A stretch of 64,000 nucleotides of DNA from contig NZ_JNZO01000001.1 in NCBI RefSeq assembly GCF_000717595.1, forward strand, positions 124,001 through 188,000. The letters are read 5' to 3'. The notes under the pieces are model-generated. The model was not told the DNA's origin and ran no database searches. It saw only the letters and a program-made list of their open reading frames with translations. This stretch comes from Streptomyces flavochromogenes. Its GTDB lineage: Bacteria; Actinomycetota; Actinomycetes; Streptomycetales; Streptomycetaceae. A program made the translations under genes and the position numbers. Positions within the stretch are counted from its first letter, which is position 1. Each line of letters begins with the position of its first letter. This document shows, piece after piece, positions 40,135 to 48,734 of this stretch.

Positions 40135-40962
40135 ATGCACGCCTCAACTGTCAGATCCCTGCTGGTCCGTGGCATGCTCGCGGGCCTGATCGCCGGTCTC
40201 CTCGCCTTCGCCGTCGCCTACGTGGTGGGTGAGCCCCCCGTGAACGGCGCGATCGCCGTCGAGGAGGCCCAGGCCGCCCAGGAGGCGCACGCCGCTCCCG
40301 GGGCCCACGCCGGCCACGGCGGCACGGCCGCCGCGGAAGCCGCGGAGGAAGAGGAGGAGGCGGTCAGCCGCCCCGTCCAGTCGACCTTCGGCCTGGCCAC
40401 CGGTGTCCTCGTGTACGGGGTGGCGCTCGGCGGTATCGCCGCGCTCGCCTTCTCCTTCGCGCTCGGCCGCATCGGCCGGTTCAGCCCGCGGGCGACGGCG
40501 GCGCTCACCGCGGCGGCGGCCTTCACCACCGTCTATCTGGTGCCGTTCCTGAAGTATCCGGCCACGCCACCGGCCGTCGGCAATCCGGACACGATCGGGA
40601 AGCGCACCACGCTGTTCTTCCTGATGATCCTGCTCAGTGTGCTGCTCGCGCTGGCCGCGGTGATCGCGGGGCGGCGCCTCGCACCGCGACTGGGCAACTG
40701 GAACGCGACCCTGGTCGCGGCGGCCGGGTTCGTCGTCGTGACCGGTGTCGCCTTCGCGCTGCTCCCCGCGAACGACGACGCGGTCAAGGCGGGCTTCCCC
40801 GCCGCGCTGCTCTGGGAGTTCAGGCTGGCCTCGCTGGCCGTCCAGGCCGTGCTGTGGGCGGTGTTCGGCGTGGTCTTCGGCGCCCTCGCCCAGAAGGTCC
40901 TCGCCGTCCGGACGTCCACCGCCGACGCTCCGGCCCCGGTCGGGGCGCCGGTCCCGGGCTGA
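40135..40962 (+). CDS. cbtA: Cobalt transporter subunit CbtA
   Basis: A 275-residue membrane protein with five to seven hydrophobic segments; after the first segment a His/Ala/Glu-rich loop (HAAPGAHAGHGG, then a run of acidic residues) is a likely metal-binding region. It matches the CbtA family, predicted from riboswitch and gene context to import cobalt for B12 synthesis. GAGAGG precedes the ATG. A 13-bp hairpin follows. Confidence 0.92.
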   Translation: MHASTVRSLLVRGMLAGLIAGLLAFAVAYVVGEPPVNGAIAVEEAQAAQEAHAAPGAHAGHGGTAAAEAAEEEEEAVSRPVQSTFGLATGVLVYGVALGGIAALAFSFALGRIGRFSPRATAALTAAAAFTTVYLVPFLKYPATPPAVGNPDTIGKRTTLFFLMILLSVLLALAAVIAGRRLAPRLGNWNATLVAAAGFVVVTGVAFALLPANDDAVKAGFPAALLWEFRLASLAVQAVLWAVFGVVFGALAQKVLAVRTSTADAPAPVGAPVPG

Positions 40963-40995
40963 CCGGCCACACGACCCGGCGCGGACCGCGCAGCG

Positions 40996-41027
40996 ACCGC
41001 CCCGTACGCCCCGGCGTACGGGGCGGT
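40996..41027. terminator. Terminator after cbtA
   Basis: A perfect 13-bp stem (40996-41008 with 41015-41027) with loop CCCCGG lies between the convergent cbtA and ilvE genes. Confidence 0.8.
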
Positions 41028-41144
41028 TCCGCGTTCCCGGACGACTGCGGGCGGTCGAGCACCGTCGGGCCGCGGTACGGCCCCGACGGCCGCCGGCACC
41101 CGTACGTGGAGCGTTACGGCAGCCGGCCGCCGCGGCCGCCGCGG

Positions 41145-42230
41145 TCAGACGAGGCGCCGCATCCACCCGTGGGGGTCTTCGGCCCGGCCGAACTGGAGGT
41201 CCACCAGACGGCGGCGCAGGCGCATCGTCACCGAGTCCTCGGCGCCCGTGTCCGGGGCGACGACCTCGCCGTCGGTCCAGACGAGTCGCCCGACCGGGGT
41301 GACCGCCGCACCGGTGCCGCAGGCGAAGACCTCGCGGATCGCGCCGGTCCGCGCGCCCTCCTGCCATTCGGTGATCTCGACGGCCCGTTCCTCGACGTCG
41401 AGGCCCATCTCCTTGGCGAGGGCGAGGATGGACGCGCGCGTCACGCCTTCCAGGATGGTGCCGAGCTCCGGCGTGACGAGGCGGCCGTCGTCCGTGACGA
41501 AGAACAGGTTCATGCCGCCGAGTTCCTCGACGTACCGGCCCTCGGTGCCGTCCAGGAAGCAGACCTGGTCGCAGCCGTGCTCGCCGGCCTCCAGCATCGG
41601 CGCGAGGCTCGCCGCGTAGTTGCCGCCGCACTTGGCGGCCCCGGTGCCGCCGCGCCCGGCGCGGGTGTACTCCCTGGAGAGCCAGATCGAGACGGGCTTG
41701 ACGCCGCCGGAGAAGTACGGGCCGACGGGCGAGGCGATCACCATGTACGTGACCTCGGCGGCGGGCCGCACACCGAAGAAGGCCTCCGAGGCGAACATGA
41801 ACGGGCGCAGATAGAGGCTCTGTTCCTCACCGGTCGGCACCCACACCTCGTCGGCGCGGACGAGTGCCGTGACGGATTCGAGGAAGGCGGGCAACGGGAG
41901 CTCGGGAAGGGCCAGGCGCCGCGCGGAGCGGGCGAACCGCTCGCCGTTGGCCTCCGGGCGGAACGTCCAGACCGATCCGTCCGCGTGCCGGTAGGCCTTC
42001 ATCCCCTCGAAGATCTCCTGCGCGTAGTGCAGGACCGCGGCTCCCGGGTGCATGGGGATCGGGGCGAACGGAACCACCACCGCGTCGTTCCACCCGCGGT
42101 CCGCCGTCCACACCGCGCGGGCCATGTGATCGGTGAAGTACTGGCCGAACTTGGGGTCGGTGAGGATCTCCGCGCGCCGCTCGGCACTCGTGGGAGCGGG
42201 GTTGGGCTGAAGCGTGAACCGCAGACTCAT
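41145..42230 (-). CDS. ilvE: Branched-chain amino acid aminotransferase
   Basis: A 361-residue class IV PLP aminotransferase that interconverts Leu, Ile and Val with their 2-oxo acids. It has IFEGMKAYRH, LYLRPFMFASE, the PLP lysine in GTGAAKCGGNYAASL, EELGGMNLFFV and GTGAAVTPVG. The ATG at 42230 follows AGAGGG nine bases upstream. It is not adjacent to leuB in this window, and its upstream gap carries an inverted repeat. Confidence 0.95.
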   Translation of the reverse strand: MSLRFTLQPNPAPTSAERRAEILTDPKFGQYFTDHMARAVWTADRGWNDAVVVPFAPIPMHPGAAVLHYAQEIFEGMKAYRHADGSVWTFRPEANGERFARSARRLALPELPLPAFLESVTALVRADEVWVPTGEEQSLYLRPFMFASEAFFGVRPAAEVTYMVIASPVGPYFSGGVKPVSIWLSREYTRAGRGGTGAAKCGGNYAASLAPMLEAGEHGCDQVCFLDGTEGRYVEELGGMNLFFVTDDGRLVTPELGTILEGVTRASILALAKEMGLDVEERAVEITEWQEGARTGAIREVFACGTGAAVTPVGRLVWTDGEVVAPDTGAEDSVTMRLRRRLVDLQFGRAEDPHGWMRRLV

Positions 42231-42297
42231 CGCGGGGGACCCTCTCGGTGGGCGCTCGGTAACGGCGCGTGCGTTCTCCATGATGGCTGACGGCTCG

Positions 42298-42327
42298 GCA
42301 CCGTAACGGCCGACCGCCTTACGGTGC
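42298..42327. promoter_or_regulatory. Inverted repeat upstream of ilvE
   Basis: GCACCGTAA (42298-42306) and TTACGGTGC (42319-42327) form a perfect 9-bp inverted repeat with a 12-base spacer, 68 bases before the ilvE start. The 236-base gap between ilvE and the next gene shows no coding sequence I can support. Confidence 0.4.
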
Positions 42328-42466
42328 AAGAGAGTTGGGGAGCGGCAGAAGACGGAGCCCAGGGCGCCGGCGGCGGGGGTCACCGGCATCGGCCTCGCCG
42401 GGATCGAGGTGCCGCGCACCTCGTCGGGACTCGACGACGACCGGGCCGGGACCCCCACCACCCGCC

Positions 42467-45400
42467 TCACATCCGTCGCTCCCGCTCCCACGCCTCCGCG
42501 AACATCTCGTGCAGCGGGGCCGTCGGCAGCAGCCGTACGAACGGGGAGCGGAGTTGGTTGCCCCACATCGGGCGGACCCGGTGGCTCGCCAGCTTCACCT
42601 TCTCCAGGGGAAGGTGCGGGGACTTCAGCTCGGTCCACTCGCCGGGCAGGAACAGGGTCCGGCCCGCCCGTGCCCGCTTGGCCTCCAGCACCGCTCCGGT
42701 GGCGAGGAGTTCCGCCCGGACCTCCGCGTGCCGCTTGGTCGTCCAGCCGTTCCACCTGCGGACGTTCCGGTCGGTGGGCGCGGCCAGCGTCGCGAGCTGC
42801 AGGTACAGGGCGGCGGCGTCGGTCCCGGCGCCGAGCTCGTCGGCCGCGCGCGCGACCAGCTCCGGGCAGGACTGCCGGGGGTCCGCCTCGTACGCGCCGT
42901 CCGGTACGGCTCCGGAACCGGCCCGCAGCATCATCCGGTCGAGCCCGCCGCCGGCGAGCAGCGGTGCCACCCGGTCCAGTTCCTCCGCGAGGTCGGTGGT
43001 CTCGCGGACCCGGCGCCACACCTCGGGATCGGCGGCCTCGGCGGGCCGCAGGAAGGCGTTGCCGCCGGGTGCGCACACCACCAGGGGGCCGGAGTCGTAC
43101 GCCGTCATGGCCGGCATCTCGCCCTCCTCCTTCCGTCGGTCGAGGGACACGGGCAGCGTCGCGGGCCCGAACCGCTCGGCGATCCGCGCCGAGGTGTCCT
43201 GGACGCGCCCGCCGGGCAGCTCGACGAGGAGCTCCGGACGGGACAGTTCGGCCCGCAGCCGCTCGTGGAGGGCCGTCGCGCCGGCCGTCGCGGGGTCGCC
43301 GACGGGCCGGTCGGTCCACGCCCAGACCAGTGCACTCGCGATCCGCTCGATCGCGAGGCCGACCGGGGTGCCGTAGGGCAGCTCGGGTCCCGCCGGCGGC
43401 AGGGCCCTCACCTCCACGCCCAGGCCGTACCGGGGTGCCGCGAGGTCCCAGTCGACCGCGGGTACGGTCGTGTCCCCGGCGGCCTCGTAGCCGCCCGCGA
43501 GGCGTCGTGCCCACACCTCGGAGAGGCCGAGGTCGGCCTCCAGGGTGTCGGCCGCCTCGTCGTGCACGGCGGCCAGCCCGCCGATCCGCTCCCGCCACAC
43601 CTCCGCCATGCGCTCCACGGCCGCTCCGACTCCGCCGGGCCGCCACAGCTCGGCCGGGTCGTCGGGCAGCGCGGCCGCGAGGACGGCCCTCCGGCCGGCG
43701 CCGCCGAGGCGCGCGCGGAGCTCCTCGTAGGCCTCGGCCGTCATCGGACTTGCCTTGTACGGCGCCTTGCGGGCGAGGGCGCGGTCCTCGTCCCGGTCGG
43801 CGCGGCCGACGAGTCCGGCCACCACGAGCCGGGCCACGGGCCGTCGTACGCCCGTCAGTTCGGCGAACCGCGCCGCGGCCGACTCCGGTACGGGGAGGGG
43901 TCCGTGGGCGTCGATCGCCGCGAGGAGGGCCCGCAGCCGGGCCGCGTCGTCCCGGTCCACCCTGACGAGCCGGGCGTCGGCGACCGCCGCCGGCACGGGG
44001 TCGTCGTCCGTCGCCTCGGCGGCGGGGGCGACGAACCAGCAGGCCTGCCCTGCGTCCCACCGCGCGGCGGACGCCACGGCGGTCCCGCCCTCCCTGAGTC
44101 CGTCCAGGGGCCCTGACCCGGGCGTACGGCCGACCCACCACCGGCCGCCCTCGCGGGCGAACGGCTGGTCGGCCCAGGTCTCCAGGAGCGCGCGCAGGGC
44201 GGCCCGCTCCGGGTCGGGGGTCGGTGCGACCGCCGCACGCCAGGCGACGGCGTCGATCGCGCCGAGCAGCTGCGACCAGTCGTGCGGCAGGGAGGGCGGC
44301 GAGAGCCGCCGGACCTCCTCCACGATCGTCCCGGCCAGGCAGGCGCCGTCGGCGGCGAGCGCGCTCAGGGTCGCGGGCTGGGCGACGTCCCGGCTCCGCC
44401 GCCAGGTGTCGCCCTTCCCGTCCACGACGAGGCCGCACAGCGCTGGCATCAGCTCGGTGTCCGGCACCGCGCGGCTCGGCAGGACGGGCGGCGCCTCGGC
44501 GAGCAGGGTGACGCGCCGGTGCAGGGCGCGCCGTCGCTCCTCCACGCGGGCGGCACGCTCGGCCACCGCGACGACGGCCTCGACCAGAGCCGGGGCGGTG
44601 ACCTCGGGCAACTCCCGTGCCACGGCATCGCGCAGTGCCTCCGCGCCGTCGAGGGCGGCGGCCAGGAGGGTGTCGGCCGTCGTCTGTTCCACGGTCCGCA
44701 GCGCCTTGGAACCGCCTGTGTCCCTGGTCCGCAGCAGGTACCAGAAAGCGGGCGGCAGGGCCACACCGTGGGAGACGGTGGCGCGCCGGGCCGGCGTCAC
44801 GCGCGGGTGGGCGGGCGAGTGGTGGCCGTCCAGCTCCCACAGCAGGACGCCGTCGGCGGCGTACGCGCGCACGCCCGTACGGGTCTGCGCCTCGGCGAGG
44901 ACGACGTCCTCCACGGCGCCCTCCGGCGCCGCCCAGAGGCCCCAGGGCTCCTGTCCGGGCCGGTCGATGTCGAAGCGGGCCTTGCGCCCGTCGATGCTCT
45001 CCAGGAGGTAGTGGTCCGGCGCGTTGTCGCGGTAGCGGGTGCGGAACAGCACCCGGGTGCCGACGAGTCCGTCCCGGCTGCCCAGCGAGGAGTCGGTCAT
45101 GCCGGCGGGCAGCGGCGCGAGCTGCAGCGCCTCACGGGCCAGGGTCTTGTCCGCCTCGGACGGCTCCAGGGCCGGATCGGTGCTCGCGGGGCGGCCCGGG
45201 AAGTCGGGCAGCGGTGTCGCGCCCTGCCGTTCGCCGGTGACCGGGTCGACGACCTCCCACGGCCGTCGCCCGTAGACGGCGTTGGTCCAGATCCGGGCGC
45301 CGTCGCCGAGCTGCAGCTCCTCCCGGTCGATGCCCTCGGTGCCGCCGGGCCGGGTCACCCGGAGACCGCCGTGCCGCCCGCCTCCGTCGGCGGTCTCGAA

Positions 45401-47305
45401 CTGGAAGCCGTACGCCCCGTCCAGGCTGCCGCCGAAGGGGACGAGGCCGCCCCGCTCCTCCGGGGTGAACGGCTCCTCGGGGCGGTCTGCCCAGACGGCG
45501 GTGTCGCAGGAGTACGGGCGCGGCTCGACGCTCCAGCTGACGAGGAACGAACCGCCGACGTAGTGGACGGCGAACATCGTCGCGTTCTCCGGCACCGTGA
45601 ACCGGCAGGAGCCGCGCACTCCGTCCGGGGCGACGGCGACGGCGCGGTCGCGCCCGAAGACGGTGAGCACGGGCCAGGTGCTGGTCACCCCGGCCACGCC
45701 GGGGAGTCCGGCGGCACCGATCGCGTCGACCGCGCTGAGCGGGTCGGCCGCGGCGAGCGGATCGGCCGCACCTTCCGTCTTCGGCTTTCCGGCCGCACCG
45801 ACGGCGTCGGCCGGGTCCGTGGCGTCGGCCGCGAACTCCTCGTACACGGCTTCGAGCGCGGGCCAGGCGAGTTCCTCCGGCAGGCCGGCCGCGAGCGAGC
45901 GCCGCAGCGCGCCGCCGGCGGACGCGCCCGCGAGGGCGTCGCCGATCCCGCCGAGTGCCGTCACCGTCGGCCGGTCGAGGAGGGTCTCCAGCTCGGCGAC
46001 GGACTCCTCGGCGCCCGCCATGCCGCCGCCCCCGACGGCGTCGACGAGCTTGCCGACCCGCACGGCCACCTCGTGGGCGATGCCCTCGTTGCCGGGGAGC
46101 AGAGTCACGGCCGATCCGGGCTTGCGGGCGGGTGCTCCGTACCAGGTGGGCTTCAGGCGGGCGTGCACGGTGCCTTCGAGGCGCGGGCCGAACACCGGGT
46201 CGGCGGCGAGGGCGCCGAGGTCCCGCCGGGACCGCTCCCCCCAGAAGCGCATCCGGGTCGCCGGGCCGGGGTCGACGACGGTGACGCCGGCGGCCAGGCA
46301 GGCGTCCAGGACGTCGGCGTCGAAGCCCTGGTAGTGGTGGCGGGTGGTGTGCAGGGTCACGGCGTCGCTCGCGGCCCGCAGACGCGGCCCGAGCCTGCCC
46401 ACGAGGTCGAGGAACTCGGGCGGCAGCTGCTGGCGCGTGACTCCGCCGCCGGACGCGCGCGTGTACTGGTACATGTGGACGAAGTGGCCGACCCACTGGT
46501 GCAGTCCGCCCTCCGGCACGAGCCGTCCGGCTTCCATCGCCTCCGTGGCGCCGCACCCGATCAGGACCCGCAGCCAGGCCCCGCCGTCGGTGACGCTCTC
46601 GGGGAAGACCTCGACGAGTCCGGCGGCGGTCTCGTCCGTCGGCGGGTGTGCCGTCAGGACCGGCTCCGCGCCGGCGAGAAGGGCGTCCGGCACGGACTTC
46701 TTCCGGGTGACCGACAGGATCGTGCCGACCACGCGCGCGACCTCGTCGTCCTTGTGCCCGGCGGCCTTGGCGGAGGCCCGGACCCGGCGCACGAGGTCGG
46801 CCGGGAGATCGGCCTTCGAACCGGCCCAGGCGGTCAGGAACGCTCCGAGCGCGGCGTACGCCTCGACCGGTTCGAGCGATTCGGCGAGGAACTTCTGGTG
46901 GGCCCCGAACTCCTTGGCGGGCATGGCCCCGCCCCCGGCGAACAACAGGCCGTTGGCCCGGCGGTAGGCCGGATCCACGGCCAGCCCGTGCTCGGCCTCG
47001 GCGGCCCGAGCGGCCACGTACGCCCGGCCGCCGGGGCGGCTCCCGTAACCGATCAGCCGATGCCCGACGGTGTCCCAGAACCACGGCAGGTGCGCGGTGG
47101 GCAACTGCCGCGCCCTCCACGCCATGGCGTCGACGAACGCGCCGGGCTTCGTCCAGGACCGGCCGAGTTCGGCCCCCATGGCCTCGTTGAGGTCGCGGGC
47201 CGCCGCCGCGGCGTCCGGGTCATGGGCGGCGACCCAGTCGGCGTACGTGGTCGAGACGTGCGTGCGGCCCTTGGCGGGCACCAGGGCTTCGAGCGAGGCG
47301 ATCAT
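42467..47305 (-). CDS. Large protein of unknown function (1612 residues)
   Basis: I do not recognise a domain with confidence. The protein has no signal peptide or membrane segments and is rich in Ala, Glu and Arg. Visible blocks: an N-terminal helical part (LPWFWDTVGHRLIGYG, residues ~74-89), a middle part rich in Gly and aromatic residues (VHYVGGSFLVSWS, then YGFQFETADGGGRHGG, about 575-655), a helical C-terminal half and a basic last ~110 residues (WNGWTTKRHAEVRAELL, then FLPGEWTELKSPHLPLEKVKLA). Coding character is strong throughout. The ATG at 47305 is the first in frame. Single transcription unit; the role cannot be inferred from neighbours. Confidence 0.88.
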   Translation of the reverse strand: MIASLEALVPAKGRTHVSTTYADWVAAHDPDAAAAARDLNEAMGAELGRSWTKPGAFVDAMAWRARQLPTAHLPWFWDTVGHRLIGYGSRPGGRAYVAARAAEAEHGLAVDPAYRRANGLLFAGGGAMPAKEFGAHQKFLAESLEPVEAYAALGAFLTAWAGSKADLPADLVRRVRASAKAAGHKDDEVARVVGTILSVTRKKSVPDALLAGAEPVLTAHPPTDETAAGLVEVFPESVTDGGAWLRVLIGCGATEAMEAGRLVPEGGLHQWVGHFVHMYQYTRASGGGVTRQQLPPEFLDLVGRLGPRLRAASDAVTLHTTRHHYQGFDADVLDACLAAGVTVVDPGPATRMRFWGERSRRDLGALAADPVFGPRLEGTVHARLKPTWYGAPARKPGSAVTLLPGNEGIAHEVAVRVGKLVDAVGGGGMAGAEESVAELETLLDRPTVTALGGIGDALAGASAGGALRRSLAAGLPEELAWPALEAVYEEFAADATDPADAVGAAGKPKTEGAADPLAAADPLSAVDAIGAAGLPGVAGVTSTWPVLTVFGRDRAVAVAPDGVRGSCRFTVPENATMFAVHYVGGSFLVSWSVEPRPYSCDTAVWADRPEEPFTPEERGGLVPFGGSLDGAYGFQFETADGGGRHGGLRVTRPGGTEGIDREELQLGDGARIWTNAVYGRRPWEVVDPVTGERQGATPLPDFPGRPASTDPALEPSEADKTLAREALQLAPLPAGMTDSSLGSRDGLVGTRVLFRTRYRDNAPDHYLLESIDGRKARFDIDRPGQEPWGLWAAPEGAVEDVVLAEAQTRTGVRAYAADGVLLWELDGHHSPAHPRVTPARRATVSHGVALPPAFWYLLRTRDTGGSKALRTVEQTTADTLLAAALDGAEALRDAVARELPEVTAPALVEAVVAVAERAARVEERRRALHRRVTLLAEAPPVLPSRAVPDTELMPALCGLVVDGKGDTWRRSRDVAQPATLSALAADGACLAGTIVEEVRRLSPPSLPHDWSQLLGAIDAVAWRAAVAPTPDPERAALRALLETWADQPFAREGGRWWVGRTPGSGPLDGLREGGTAVASAARWDAGQACWFVAPAAEATDDDPVPAAVADARLVRVDRDDAARLRALLAAIDAHGPLPVPESAAARFAELTGVRRPVARLVVAGLVGRADRDEDRALARKAPYKASPMTAEAYEELRARLGGAGRRAVLAAALPDDPAELWRPGGVGAAVERMAEVWRERIGGLAAVHDEAADTLEADLGLSEVWARRLAGGYEAAGDTTVPAVDWDLAAPRYGLGVEVRALPPAGPELPYGTPVGLAIERIASALVWAWTDRPVGDPATAGATALHERLRAELSRPELLVELPGGRVQDTSARIAERFGPATLPVSLDRRKEEGEMPAMTAYDSGPLVVCAPGGNAFLRPAEAADPEVWRRVRETTDLAEELDRVAPLLAGGGLDRMMLRAGSGAVPDGAYEADPRQSCPELVARAADELGAGTDAAALYLQLATLAAPTDRNVRRWNGWTTKRHAEVRAELLATGAVLEAKRARAGRTLFLPGEWTELKSPHLPLEKVKLASHRVRPMWGNQLRSPFVRLLPTAPLHEMFAEAWERERRM

Positions 47306-47511
47306 GGCTGGATCGTCGCACGCACCACTGACAGGCCCGAAACGGCGGGGTGTTCACCGTGGGACGGGGGCGCGCGCCGCACGTCCCCGTCCCGAGAGAC
47401 GCACCACCGCACCGGCTCGTGCCGGGGCGGGCCCCAGGTCGCACCGGCTCCCGCGGGGACGGTCCCACCGTCGTACCGGCTCCCGGAGGAGCGGGTGGGA
47501 GGCGTTCGTTC

Positions 47512-47525
47512 TGGGAGCGCTCTCA
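47512..47525. promoter_or_regulatory. CebR-type operator of the LacI regulator gene
   Basis: TGGGAGCGCTCTCA is a near-perfect copy of the 14-bp palindrome bound by CebR-like LacI repressors of Streptomyces, 92 bases before the regulator start. The rest of the 311-base gap shows nothing else I can name. Confidence 0.85.
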
Positions 47526-47616
47526 GAGGGTGGGGGCTACAGATATCCTGATCCACGGGAACGCACACCGCACGCGGACACCCCAGACGCACCCACGCAG
47601 CCGAGGAGCGCACGCC

Positions 47617-48642
47617 TTGCCCGAGCAGACCACGGGGCCCCGCCCCACGCTGGAAGCCGTCGCCGCTCGCGTCGGCGTGTCCCGCGCCACGGCCTCGCGG
47701 GTCGTCAACGGGGGCGCGGGAGTGCGGCCGCCGCTGGTCGAGAAGGTACGCAGGGCGGTCGACGAGCTCGGTTACGTGCCCAATCACGCGGCCCGCACGC
47801 TGGTCACCCGGCGCAACGGCGCGGTGGCGGTGATCATCGCGGAGCCCGAGTTCCGGATCTTCTCGGACCCGTTCTTCGAGCAGCAGGTACGGGGCATCAG
47901 CCGGGAGCTGACCGCGCACGACGCCCAGCTGGTGCTGCTGTGGGTGGAGGGTCCGGGGGACCACGACCGGATCGCCCGCTATCTCGGGGGCGGGCACGTC
48001 GACGGCGCGCTGGCCTTCTCGCTGCACAACGACGACGCGCTGCCGGCCGTCATCGACCGGACCCGCATCCCGGTGGTGTACGGCGGGCGGCCGGCTCCCG
48101 GTACGAGTCCGGCCGTGCCGTTCGTCGACTGCGACAACCGCGGGGGCGCCCGTGAGGCGGTGCGGCATCTGGTGGATCTCGGCCGCCGGAACATCGCCCA
48201 CATCTCAGGGCCGGACGACCAGACGTCCGCACTCGACCGCCTCCACGGATACCGCGACGTTCTGGTCGACGCCGATCCCACACTGCTGTCCCGGGGCGAC
48301 TTCACCGAGGAGAGCGGCGCCCGCGCGATGGCGGAGCTGCTCGACCGGCGGCCCGATGTCGACGCCGTGTTCGTGGCCAACGACCTGATGGCCTCGGGCG
48401 CGTTGCTGACGCTGCGCGAGCGCGGTGTGCGGGTGCCGGAGGACGTGGCGGTCGTGGGCTTCGACGACATGGCCTCGGTGGTGCGCAGGACGTCCCCGTC
48501 CTTGACCACCGTGCACCAGGACATCGAGGACATGGGCCGGCTGATGGTGAAGCTCCTGATGCGACTGCTCGACGGAACGGGGCCCGTGCCCCCCGCGTCC
48601 GTCATCACTCCGACGTCGCTCGTGCTCCGCGACTCGGCCTGA
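47617..48642 (+). CDS. LacI-family regulator of beta-1,3-glucan utilisation
   Basis: A 341-residue LacI/GalR repressor: helix-turn-helix PTLEAVAARVGVSRATASRVVNGG at residues 9-32, hinge helix NHAARTLVTRR, then a sugar-binding domain (VDGALAFSLHND, VANDLMASGALLTLRERGVRVPEDVAVVGFDD). TTG at 47617 was chosen because GAGGA lies 9 bases upstream and the homology begins there. Matching 14-bp palindromes lie before this gene, the GH81 gene and the sugar-binding-protein gene, so it probably represses all three until a laminari-oligosaccharide binds. Confidence 0.9.
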   Translation: MPEQTTGPRPTLEAVAARVGVSRATASRVVNGGAGVRPPLVEKVRRAVDELGYVPNHAARTLVTRRNGAVAVIIAEPEFRIFSDPFFEQQVRGISRELTAHDAQLVLLWVEGPGDHDRIARYLGGGHVDGALAFSLHNDDALPAVIDRTRIPVVYGGRPAPGTSPAVPFVDCDNRGGAREAVRHLVDLGRRNIAHISGPDDQTSALDRLHGYRDVLVDADPTLLSRGDFTEESGARAMAELLDRRPDVDAVFVANDLMASGALLTLRERGVRVPEDVAVVGFDDMASVVRRTSPSLTTVHQDIEDMGRLMVKLLMRLLDGTGPVPPASVITPTSLVLRDSA

Positions 48643-48675
48643 ACCGGCGGACGGGGACGGCGGGAGCATACGGGA

Positions 48676-48709
48676 CGGCGGGCCGGGTGAGGAGGAACCC
48701 GGCCCGCCG
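48676..48709. terminator. Bidirectional terminator
   Basis: A perfect 13-bp stem (48676-48688 with 48697-48709) with an 8-base loop lies between the convergent regulator and GH81 genes. Confidence 0.8.
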
Positions 48710-48734
48710 CTCCGCTCTCCGGGAGCTCGGACGG

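Noticed and set aside
41060..41144. GC-rich repetitive stretch as a possible small gene
   Set aside because: No start with a ribosome site and no coding pattern; it is the spacer between convergent cbtA and ilvE.
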